DNA from: Larimichthys crocea
Lineage: Eukaryota; Chordata; Actinopteri; Sciaenidae
Length of the DNA: 64,000 bases
NCBI RefSeq assembly: GCF_000972845.2
Contig: NW_020853563.1
Coordinates: forward strand, 62,001 to 126,000
Direction of reading: 5' to 3'
Shown: piece by piece, positions 35,561 through 48,500 of the stretch
How positions within the stretch are numbered: the first letter of the stretch is position 1
Layout: each line of letters opens with the position of its first letter
Notes under the pieces: model-generated
What the model was told of the DNA's origin: nothing
The model's database searches: none
What the model saw: only the letters and a program-made list of their open reading frames with translations
Translations under genes and position numbers: made by a program

Positions 35561-38500
35561 CTGTGAAAAAGAGACAGAGAGCTTTTATCATATTTTATTT
35601 TAAATGTTAAAGTTATGTTGAGAAACAGGTCCTGATCCATTCCCAGTCTTCCGTTTCTTGTAATCCCAATTCCACTTTAAAAAACCCACTTAAGAAACAC
35701 TTCATTTAGGTAAAATACCGGAACCATTTCCTAATTCACCTTTCTAATGCAATTCCAGCAGATGTGGTTGGAGATCCAGGACTTGACCTGGGCCATAGTA
35801 ACCTATAGGGATATCCAATGCTATAGATACATCAGTATTTGTGTTTTCTTATTTATGCAGTTTGAAAATACTTTTTCTTTCACATAAAGTTTAAATCTAA
35901 ACTTTGTGTTGTTTGTCCAATCATGTATTGTCCATGTAAGGTATTTCTATAGTAAACATGTAAATGGCAATATGACCATACAGTGCTGTGAAAAAGTATT
36001 TACCCCCTTCCTGGTTTCTGATTATTTTGCATATTAGTCACACTAAAATGTTTCAGATCATCAAACAAATTTTAATATTAGAAAAGATAATCTAAGTAAA
36101 TATAAAAAGAGACTGGCAAAAATGGCATCCATGGGAGAGTTCCAAAGAGAAAATCACTGCTGACCAAGAAGAATACAATACATCTCACATTTTCCAAAAA
36201 ACATCTTGATGATCCCCAAAACTTTTTGAAAATATTCTGTTGAGGCAAAAGTTGAACATTTTGGAAGGTGTGCATCCCGTTACATCTGATGTGATGACTT
36301 GCTGTAATTGACTGAACTGTGTTCATGACCTCAAGCTCAAGCACACTTGGGTTATGCAGAAAATGGAGCATGGAACTAATCCTCCAATGTGGCTGAATTA
36401 AAACAATTCTGCAAAGAGTGGGACAAAATTCCTCCACAGCGGTGTGAAAGACTCATTGTAAATCATCACTAATGCTTGATTGCAGTTGTCCAGGGTGACA
36501 CAACCAGTTATTAGGTTTATGGGGCAATTACTTTTTCACATAGTGCCAGGTAGGTTTGCATAGTTTTATGTCCCTTAATAAATCATCATTTAAAAACTGC
36601 ATTCTGTATTTCCTCAGATTATATTTGTCTAATATTAAAATTAGTTTGATCTGAATCATGTAAGTGTGACAAATATGCAACAAAAAAAACAAAAAAAAAA
36701 CCTAAGGAAGGGGGCAAACACTTTTTCAAGTGCTCGAGTCTCTCTGTTTTAAATCAGAATAAGAAAAGTTTTGAAACAATGGATCACTGTAAACTCTGTA
36801 AATGTTGTTAGAATGGAAAATGTGAGAGACATAGCAAGAGTAACTCAGTGGGGTGGGTTTTAGAGGTTGAATTTAAAAGTAGTTGTGCAGGTATTTAGGG
36901 CTTCAGTGTACTGTCTATTTACACATTGAAGAAAAGAGGCTTGAACCCATGAACTTTGGTTATAGTGTGGGTAGATGTCTTCTTCATAAAAAGTTTTGAT
37001 ATGAATACTCTGAGTTGTCAACATCACTTCCTGTCTGACCAGACATCAAAAACCCGAAACAAGCTGTCTGTTGGTTCTTTACTAACCAGAAATTAGAAAT
37101 GCCAAATCTCTTCCTGATTTCAGACAACAACCCAAACAAATTACAACTTGAAACCTCTCCATGTCTTTATATGTGACTGCTAAACAGGAGAGTGATTCAT
37201 AGTAGTTTATGTTAGATTATAACCAGAAATTTGAATACAGAAATGTCAAAGAATTGTTTGAGGTCATTAAGAAAGAAAATCTGTTTTTTGAATACACTAG
37301 ACGTATCTAATGATTTACACATTCTAAAATGTTCCCTAACTTGATGAATGAATAGTGCAACAAAAGAATTGCATACTCCATCTATATATCAATTGCAACT
37401 AGAAAATTCCCGCAGAAATTTTGAGAGTGATGAGTGGGCTGTTGCCGGGGGTCTGTATTCAAAAAGCACCCCTCAAATAGTCATTTTTAACATGTTTATT
37501 CAGACACAGGAGCAGCTAGCAATTAACATTAGCGTGTTAACAATTACCATGTCTTTAATTTTTAGTGGCTAATGTTAATTAATATATTAGCATTTGCAGT
37601 AATTTTAACATTGGCTGCTAATGTTACCAGTTAGCATGTCTTCACAGCTAGCACTAATGCACTAGCTGCTCTGCTGTCTCTGACGTGCTAGCAATTAACA
37701 TTAGCATGTTAGCATTAGCATGTATTCTTAGTGACTGAAAATGAGTGGCTAGCATTAACGTGCTAGCAATTAACATTAGCATGTTAGCATTAGCATGTTA
37801 GCAATGAGCATGTATTTAATTCTTAGTGGCTAATTGTTAACGCGCTAGCTGCTCTGCTGTCATTGTCTGTCATTTTAGACAGACAACGCGCTAGCAATTA
37901 TCATTAGCACGTTAGCTTTAGCATGTTAACATGAGCATGTATTTAATTAGTGGCTAATGCTAATTACTAGCACTGACGCGCATGTTAGCATTAGAATGTT
38001 AGCAAGTAGCATGTATTTAATTCTTAGTGGCTAATGCTAATTGACATTAACATGTTAACATTAACATATTAGCAATGATCATGTATTTAATTCTTAGTGG
38101 CAAATGTTAATTGCTAGCGCACACGGCTAACAATTACCATTAAAACATTGGCATTAGCATGTATTTAATTCTTAGCAATTACCATTTGCAGTAATTTTAG
38201 CATTGGCCGCTAATGTTAGCAGTTAGCATGTCTTTACAGCTAGTGCTAACTCGCTAGCTGCTCTGCTGTCTCTGACTTGTTAGCGCGTCACTGACGTGCT
38301 AGCACTTAAGATTAGCATGTTAACATTAGCATGTATTCTTAGTGACTGAAAATGAGTGGCTAGCACTGATGTGCTAGCAATTAACATTAGCATGTTAGCA
38401 TTAACATGTTAACAATGAGCATGTATTTAATTCTTAGTGGCTAATATTAATTAATAAGCATTAGCAGGTTACCATTAGCAGGTTAACATTAGCATGTTAA

Positions 38501-39542
38501 CATTGGCATGTATTTAATTCTTAGTGGCTAATACTAATTAATAAGCATTAGCAGGTTACCACTAGCAGATTAGCATTAGTATGTTAGCATTGGCATTTAT
38601 TTAATATGTAGTGGCTTATGTTAATTGTTAACACGCTAGCTGCTCTGCTGTCATTGTCTGTCATTTTAGACAGACAACGCGCTAGCAATTAACATTAGCA
38701 TGTTAACATTTGCATGTTTACATTAGCATGTATTCTTAGTGACTAAAAATGAGTGACTAGCACTGACGTACTAGCAATTAACATTAGCATGTTAACATTA
38801 ACATGTTAACATTAACATGTTAACATTAACATGTATTTAATTCTTAGTGGCTAATGTTAATTAGCATTAGCAGGTTAACATTAACATGTTAGCAATGATC
38901 ATGTATTTAATTCTTAGTGGCTAATGCTAATTGCTAGCGCAGATGGCTAACAATTAACATTAACATTTTGGCATTAGCATGTATCTTATTCTTAGTGGCT
39001 AATGCTAATTAGCATTAGCATGTTAACATTAACATGTTAGCAATGATCATGTATTTAATTCTTAGTGGCAAATGCTAATTAGCATATTAGCAAGTAGCAC
39101 ATTACCAAGTAACATGGGGCAGTTCCTTCAACCTCATGACTCATTTGCTCTGACATGCACTGTGAGCTGTAAGGTCTTATATAGACAGGTGTGTGCCTTT
39201 CCTAATCAAGTCCAATCAGTTTAATTAAACACAGCTGGACTCCAATGAAGGAGTAGAACCATCTCAAGGAGGATCAGAAGAAATGGACAGCATGTGAGTT
39301 AAGTATGAGTGTCACTGCAAAGGCTCTGAATACTTATGACTATGTGATATTTCAGTTTTTCCTTTTTAATAAATTTGCAAAAATTTCTACATTTCTGTTT
39401 TTTTCTGTCAAGACGGGGTGCTGAGTGTACATTAATGAGAAATAAAATGAACTTTTTTGATTTTAGCAAATGGCTGCAATGAAACAAAGAGTGAAAAATT
39501 TAAAGGGCTCTGAATACTTTCCGTACCCACTGTGTGTGTGTG

Positions 39543-39573
<31 letters not shown>

Positions 39574-42500
39574 ATATATATATACACACACACATACATA
39601 CATACATACATACTAACTGTGTTATCCATGTCTTATTCACAGAGAATATAAAATACTTATCTGGTTGGCAAAAATTGGACTTTATGTGTCTTTACCTGTC
39701 CATTGGCACATCCAATAGGGGAGTTGAGAATGAAATCAGGAGGTGCGAAAACGTCCACTAACGCAACTGCATCATCCTTCAACTGTAGGAGAAACACAGA
39801 ATAGATAATGGAATAAGCTTTTTTAAGGCAGTAAGTAAGCAAAGAAGCCAATTATAATAAGCATAAGATCATCTGTAAATCTCTCAGGTTTTACTCAGGT
39901 CCAAGTAAACTAAGTAATAACTCCAGCCCACATCTCTATTTACATGGGTCAGTAGAGCGCTGTGATTCACACAGTAGGATGACTGGACTATAAATTTTAC
40001 TTGAAATGTATGAGAGCACTGGGATTTAATGTTTATAATGCCTTCCAGTCTGTCTACATATAACAAAAAATAATTGGTGTAAATCAGAGGGACATGGGTC
40101 TTAGAGAGTGAGATGGACGGAAAGACACAAAGAGAAATTCTCTGTACCTGGGAGCACAGTGTGACAATTGTCATCTGGACCAACTCTGCAGGTTTTCCTC
40201 CACTCATGTAATTACCTGTAAAGGAAAAAAAACTATGTTACAAACATACAGTGGAATGTGCATGCCGGAAATTTAGATTATAGCACATACCCTGGTAGAG
40301 TGTGGCCATGTGGCTGCTGAGGCACCACAGCCCATAAAGGCTACACAGCTTGCATAGTACAGGTCTAAGACGAGCTGGTGTGTCCTGATCAGTAGTCAGC
40401 TCATGAAACCTCTGAAGACAGTTGTATTCAATATAGGCCATGGCCAGAGAACGACAGTAGTATACCTAAAAGCACACAACAGGAAGGGGCTTTTAATTAT
40501 GCTGTAAGCCAAAGCAGTCGTGGAAGCAGGATGGATGGATGGATAGATGGATGGATGGATTGATGGATGGATTTTGATCATTGTGCTTACAATGCAGCTC
40601 CAGACAGTGGGGCATTGGTCATTGTATAAATTATTGCTATCCAGCTTTAAAAATGAATGAATATAAAAAAAAAGCAGCAAGTAATATTGTTGTTGTTTTT
40701 TCTTTTCTTTCTTTATTTGAGTAAACCTTAAACCATTTTCCAAAACAAAGATCTACATAAACGTCAGTTTGACAGAAGAGGCCAGTCAAGTGGGTGAGCC
40801 ATGAGAATGGACAGGGATGGGCAAAATGTGTAGATGTTACAGATAAAACATGGTGATGTAACTAAACACAGTATGACACAAAACTAAGTTATTACTACTC
40901 GCTTACGATAAGACAAGTAATTGTGTGTAAAGTCAGGGACACATTACTGACCAGTGATATGAAGTAAGGATGGATCAAAAGTTTGTGTCAGTGTTCTGAC
41001 ACTTTAACTTACTGTGGATGGCATATGGATAAAATGTCTTTTATTTCTTCAGTGACGATATAATATGGACATTTACATGCTGATCAAGCTTCTACTTTAG
41101 TGGATCTGTTCACCAGTTCATTGCTGTTTAACTTCTGTAAATGTTGTCCTGTGTTGTGTGAACAATACACTGCCCCTGAGCTCCTTAGTCCAAACTAGTC
41201 AACTACGTGTTGGCAACTAATGTTACTGTAAGCAGAAGTTAGCAGTTAGCATTATAATTAAATCACAGAGAGTTGTTTAGGCGGAGCAGCCAGAGGACAT
41301 CAGAAAACATTTTCTCCATATAGCTGCTATTGTGTGTGATGTATAAAATTTCATGAGTACTGCTTAATTGACTGAGTGCCGAATTGTTTCAAACAATTTT
41401 TGATTTTTTCCTGTTTTTTTAATGTTTTCTTAGAGCTATGGTTTAAGTATATAACAAAAATGTAGACTGGAATACTATGCATGGTCTGAAACATTTAAGT
41501 TGATGTAATATGAACATTGGTAACTGTTAATCACTGGAAGCAGAACCCAGTTTAAGGTGAAATATAATATAATCAAGACAATATAATGCTGTAAAACAGG
41601 GAGACCACAATGTTTGAGCATCCAGGATGGGAGGTGTTGGGCACCTGCACTTGTAGTAGTAAGACTTGGGAGTATGGTCTGTGTTAAAGTGTGAAACTTA
41701 CAATATAACTGTGTGAAACAATGTGAAACTTACAAGACTTTTAGAAAATGTACCATAATAACTGTGTGAAACCTATAACAGTGTGAAATATATAAAACCT
41801 TAAAAAAATACAGTTGAAGAAATCTGTGACATGATGGTGTAAGAAAAGGTAATAAAGGGTTTTTAAAAAATAGTATAATTGTAAAACAGAATCTAATGAT
41901 GTCATCCAGTGAAGAATAAAACAAAAGAAAACATCTTGGCCTCAATAGACCAAGAGCAGTAGGTGTAAGACGAGACACCATTAAGAATGGAAAATCCCCA
42001 AAACATTGGTCGAGCCTGAGGGTCCACCATTATGTCACAGAGAAAGTTTGATGATAATAGGCTGGACAAACACAAACAGGCAGGACATATGAAATTTGCA
42101 TAAAGGTAATAATAATTTGCAGAAAGCCTGAGTCAGCGAATTCAGTCATTACCATCATGACTCAGGCTTTGTATTGTCTGTCAAGATAATAAAAGCTCTA
42201 TCTGCTGCCAGTCCTGATGAATCCTGTGTGTTATTGCCTGCTGAAGTAGAGTAACACTATTTGACCTGCAGCTGAAATTAGACAAGTTGCATCCAGTCTG
42301 CAGAGCAAGAGACAAGTTGAAGACAACATGTGCCATAAACAGCTGCACACTTCTTATGGGAGATGGTACCTGTTCAAGTAGGTTACATAGTGCAGTGGAA
42401 AGGAAGGAAGAAGTGTTTAGACTTCAGAGGCGTCATTCATAAGGTTTCTTTAATATTGGATTTGTACTACCAATTGAGCTATTTCAGTCATTTTGCCATC

Positions 42501-45500
42501 CGTTTCTTGATACTTCTGAAATTTTTTATACCAAGTAAAAGATATCATAGATGTCAAACATTGTCATAATCCCCAACTATTACAGCTAGAATGCTGAAGG
42601 TGATCAGCTTTTCCCACTCAGTTGCTCATAATTACACTTTTTAACCACTTTTTTAATATCTGACAGATGTGTTTTAGTGCGTTTAAGCCTTCATAGCAAA
42701 TGAGGGATAATGTAATGGAAAATTTATATTACATGATTGTGTGTTCTTTTATAACCATATATAGCCATGTTTGATCTCAGTAATATTCAAAAAGTTTTTG
42801 AAGTATAACACTGTGTGCCTTATAATCTTGTTTGGTTTCACTCAGTACCTTGCACTTAGAAATCTTTCTCTCATTTATGCAAGTTGTTTGAAGAAGTAGT
42901 TTTCTGATGTATAAACTTGACCTTGGTTCTCACGGTCCAGCAGAGCTTGTTAGTGAGGTTTGATAGGGATGAACACACTCCATTGTAACCACCTGGTACA
43001 GTTAGATAAGTAAATCATAATAATGACGAATACTCCTTAGAAATGTATAAGAATCAGTGTGGGACTGCCCCACCCTGAACATTTTCTGCAGACTGTCTTG
43101 TGCATTTGCAGAACTGCCCCTCTTGCAAGAATAAAATGAAAAAAACCTTTAAGGACCAATTGTTTGACTCAAGATCCTTATTTTGTGTCGGTAAATTGCT
43201 TCCTAGAAATTTCAGCAACAAACTTGGCGTTGTCGGCAGGATCTCAGGCTGATCGCTCAGGACCCAGAGAAGGTGACTGATCATCTGAGACTGATCAAAT
43301 TTGTCTCACCTCCACCTCAGTTCATTCGAGACGGGAGGACCCTCTCCGTCGACCTAGAAGCTGTCACCTTGAGGTCCAACAAACTCAGATTAACAGAAAA
43401 CATCCTAAATTCAGGGTAAGCAAAATTTTCAATTGTTTAATGAATCTAAGGATCAATTTTGGATTGAGTCAATCAGTCTTTGAATATGGAGAAGAAGGTT
43501 ACTCTGGTCACATATTAGGACAAGTGTAGTAAGATATTCTACACTAAAAATCTCTGGGAGATTAACTGATAGTGTTTGTATTAGGTAGTTAGTATACTAC
43601 AAAACTAATCTCCGGGAGGTTAAAATACAACTTATCAGAATAGGTCAGTCAGTTACCTAGGCAAAACTGGACATCTTAGGGAGACGTTTCTAAGATTAAA
43701 GGCGTGCGCAGACTCCTAAGGAAATGGGGTCGTCTGGGTCCAAGGTTGTGAGAGAGTGTCCTGATTCTCCATGTTGTCAAAGCATGAAAAAGAAATATGG
43801 TGATCAATGGGTACCGTTTTTCCATGTGTGGGTTGAAAAGTGGGGTTTCCCTAAAGAAGGGAGTTTTAGTATAAAAAAACTAGAGATGTTAAAGGCGAAA
43901 ATAGATGCTGCAAGAAATGAGGTAAGAATGAAGAACAAAATTATTAAAAAAGATTTAGATGAGATGCATGGTCACAAAGAAAGCTGGAAACTGTGGATGA
44001 AGGAAGCAGAACATAGGGAACGACAACAGGCAGGGAAAGAAATGCCTAAATGTTCAGAGACAAAGTTAGGGAAAGAATGCTTTGCTACTGACACATGTAA
44101 ACCTTCTCCCTCTGCTCCATCTGCGTATGCTGAGGCAAAAAGTGAAATGATGGCCCTCCAGCACAACCACGATGATGCATCGTATGTCTTCCCACCACCA
44201 CCACGTCCCCCACCCCCGTCATATGGATCGATATCTTCAACAATCAAGGAACAGGATGAGAGCTCTGCATCTGGAGGAACCAGATCTAAAGAGGTAATTA
44301 TACACAAAAATGCAGACAGTGCTTCAGTCCCCTCTGCCTCATCATCTATGTCTGAATAAATGCTCTCACCCAGTCACACACGAACAGGAGTCAAGTACCA
44401 GCCTGATCTAGCTGACAGTACAACTATGGTAATGCCACAGCCAACAAACTCATTCCACCCATCCTTGCTGCACCCTAACTACAATATGCCTATGGTTGAG
44501 TATCCAGGCCCAACAGGTCCCATAAGAGTCCAAAGAGGATGGACAGACCCGGACATGATGGAAGCGGGAAAACAGCTTCCCTCCCTGGAATCTGGTGGGT
44601 ACCGGTTTGGTGAGGAATTGGTGTCTTTCTGCAAAAACTGGAGTCCCACGTCGCATGAGTTACGACGACTACTGAAGAACAGACTCACAAGCGACCAGTT
44701 CCAGAGAATCGCCACTGACCTGGATGGCGACTATCACCAGGAACAATCAGAGTGGAGAGCAGCGGGAGAGTATGAGAGGTGGGTTGTTGGAGTCAGCAAA
44801 GCTATTGAACGTGCATTCCCACAGAAAGTCTGCATGACAACTATCCAACAATGCACCCAAAAAAAGGAAGAAAGCACTGAAGATTATTATCACAGACTGA
44901 TAGGTGTGTTTGAACAATATTGTGGCATTCCCAAACCTGAGAATATGGACAGGGAAAATTACGAAACAGCGTATGAAAGTCATCTGAAAAATATGGATCA
45001 TCTGAGTGGTTTCCGTCCTAGTGTTTACCACAGTGTCCAGAGTTCCTGCATTGGCTGGAAGGATCAATGTCTGAAGGAGATCTGTAGACATGCCAAACAT
45101 GCCGAGGAGCGGCAAACAGAGGAAAGGGACAAGGAACTCGAAAAACGTGAGTTGACCCAGTACAATGCTTCTCTAACCATGATGCAAAGTATCGTTGACC
45201 AACATGCAGGCCGCGGACCCAATCGGGGACGCGGAGGACGCGGACGGGATCTGGGAGGCAAGCGAGGGAGAGGTGGAGGAAGAGGACAAACACAAGAAAA
45301 CAATGCAACGCATGATCAGGATGAATGTTTCTACTGCAAAGAAAAAGGACACAGAGATTGCCCCAAAAAGAAAAAAAGAAGAAAAAGGAACATCCAAATT
45401 TGCCTCTGACTGACTGCCTGACACATTCGTGGTTTCATCTAAGGAGGAAGGTAATGCACCACACACAGCTGTTTGCAAGGAAGAAATGCTTGGCACTGAT

Positions 45501-48500
45501 ACACTGCTTTCCATGCTGTTAGGGACCGTTGATAGGTTAGAAAAGGAACAGGATTTCAAAACCACACCTACTTACAGCCTATTGTCATCTGAAGCCTATA
45601 AAAAAATGCCTACTATTGTTTGCATGGTAAAAGGGACCCCAATAACTTTTTTGGTTGATTCTGGCGCCACAAATTCCGTAATCAGATCCTCTGAGCTCAA
45701 TTCCACTGACATTAAACTCAGTGGCAGATATACTTGGTCAGTTAGCGCTACAGGAAATTCAGTTAAAGAGAAATACTCTACTCCCATGATTTGTGAGTGG
45801 CAAACGGATGAGGGATTAGTGACGAGTAAACATTCCTTTTTGATTTCTGATGTTTGTCCAATTAATTTGTTAGGCCGTGATTTGATGTGCACATTTAACA
45901 TTGTCCTCACCTCAACACCTGATGGATTGAGGGTTTCAAGATATGCAGATAACACATCAGCCTTTGTACATTTCAGCCCGACCACACCCTTGTATGTGTA
46001 TCAGTGGTGGTTAGACCTCACTGTGTCTGTCTCCATTTTGCAATCTGCTGCTGATGTGATAAGCCCCTCCTCTGATAAAATGACACCTGAACATTTGCAT
46101 TGCACTGCTCACGTCTCAGACGGACCAGACACTGACTATGCAAAAACATTTTTTTGCGACTTAAATGACAGCTTACTGACTACCAACTTGTACTGGACAG
46201 AAACCGAATGCGCAGCAGCCGTTTCTCTGACTGAGAAACAACTCAGATTTTATGACATACACGATTCACTGCCACACATCTCCTTTTCAAAACCTGCTAG
46301 CAAACAGTGGAGAGATTTGGGCCCATTTGTTAATCGATGCGAGCGTGCCTCAGATTGGACTCCCATGCCAGAAAATGGTGCATGTTATTCTCAATCTCTG
46401 GGGGCATTTAAAAGACCACTGCAAACTAAGATACATTGTCTACGTTCTGTGTATCTTTTGGAAAAAGACAATCCACATCACCTCACTGCATGCAGTCCCA
46501 GTGACATTTCCCCACTTTTGGATCAGGTTCCCCCTGAATTATGGGCAAACAGCAAATATGATGTGGGTCTGATAAAAAACTGTGAACCTGTTCAGATCAC
46601 TGCAAAATCTGATTACAGACCTGTGGTGAAACAATATCCTTTGAAGAAGGAAGCCATTGAAGGCATCCGCCCTGTTTTTCACTCCCTACTAAAAGCAGGA
46701 GTGATTGTTCCCTGTGAGGACTCTCCAGTACAGACTCCTATTTTTCCTGTAAAAAAAATCAGACCTAAAGGCCAACCAGATGAATGGCGTTTTGTCCAAG
46801 ACCTGCAAGCTGTTAATGCTGCAGTCACTTCACCGGCTCCAAATGTTCCAAATCCCTACACAATCATCTCACAGGTTCCTGAGGGCTCTCAGTATTTCTC
46901 TGTGGTTGATTTGTCTAATGCGTTCTTCTCTGTTCCAGTTCATAAAGATTCGCAGTTCTGGTTTGCATTCCTGTTTGATGGTAAACGTTACACTTTCACT
47001 AGAATGTGTCAAGGTTTCACTTCCTCTCCGTCTCTCTACAATGCAGCCTTGTCCAGAAGCTTATCTACATTGTCTCTTTCTGAAGGCTCTGCTCTCTTAC
47101 AGTATGTTGATGACCTACTTATCGCTTCTCCCACTAAAGAGCAGTGTGAGACGGATACTGTTGCCCTCCTGCAACACCTGTGTCGGGAAGGACACAAAGC
47201 TAGCCTGAGTAAGCTACAGTTCGTACAGCAGGAGGTCACCTTTTTGGGTCATGTGTTAACCCCAAACGGCAAGTCTCTCTCTCCAGAACGCATATCTGCT
47301 ATTGTCAACACACCTAAACCACTCACAAAGAAACAAGCTATGTCTTTTTTGGGCATGTGTTCATATTGCAGACATTTCATTCCTAACTTCTCTGTGCTTG
47401 AACGTCCTTTGAGAGATGTCACACATGCTAGAGGTCTCACAGCCTCCTCCAAAATCACCTGGACACCAGAGGCTGAAACATCTTTTGTCAACTTGAAGAA
47501 AGCTCTACAGTCCGCTCCAACTTTAGGGGTTCCAAACCATGATAAACCATTCGTCCAGTGTGTGGACGAAAAGGAGGGTGTTTTGCTACAAAAACATGGA
47601 TCACAGTTAAAGCCTTTTGCTTATTTTTCATGCACTCTTGATCCTGTTGCTAGGGCTTTACCTCATTGTTTGAGAGCTGTAGCAGCAGCAGAACGAGCCG
47701 TTCTGGCCTCACGTGATTTTGTGGGTTTTTCAGAATTAACATTACTTGTTCCACATGCAGTCTCAGCTCTCTTGTCAGAACAGAAGACATCTCATCTTTC
47801 AGCAGCAAGATGGCTCAGGTACCATACCACATTTCTTGACCTGCCACATGTCACAATCAAAAGATGCACTGTCTTAAATCCAGCTACTCTTTTGCCTCTC
47901 CCAACCGATGGAGAGCCACACAGCTGTGAAACTGAAGTTCAACAGGTATGTACACCACGACCTGACCTTTCAGACACACCCTTGAACAACCCTGACCTAG
48001 TTTTCTATGTGGATGGGTCTGCTTCAAGAGACTCGGACACAGTACAATGTCGGACTGGTTATGCTGTTGTTGATGATCATGGTGTTGTACAATCTTCTCC
48101 TCTGCCTTCTCATTACTCAGCACAGGCAGCAGAGCTGGTGGCCTTGGCAGAAGCATGCAAATTGGCAAAAGGTAAAACAGCACCGACTCAAGGTATGCCT
48201 TTGGTGTCGTTCACGATTTTGGAGCCTTGTGGAAACACAGAAAATTTCTAAAATCTGATGGCAAACTAATTTTGCATCATGATAAGATATCTGCTTTGTT
48301 AGAGGCTATTTTGCTTCCAAAACAGATATCTGTCTGTAAATGTGCAGCACATACATCGTCTGAGGATGTGATTTCCAGAGGAAATGCTCGAGCAGATACA
48401 GCTGCCAAAGTAGCGGCTCGACTTCCCGTTAAGGTCAAACATGAAACCACCGCCCTATTGTCACATTCTGTTGCTTCTCTTTCTGATCTCAGCAGTTTTG

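Noticed and set aside
37490..39110. CRISPR array or telomeric repeat
   Set aside because: Units are TTAGCAT(G)-type, not TTAGGG, of variable length and without spacers. It is a minisatellite.
42000..42260. Solo LTR
   Set aside because: aataaaagctctatctgctg followed by gtgttattgcctg resembles R-U5, but I could not define a start, TG...CA borders or a target duplication.
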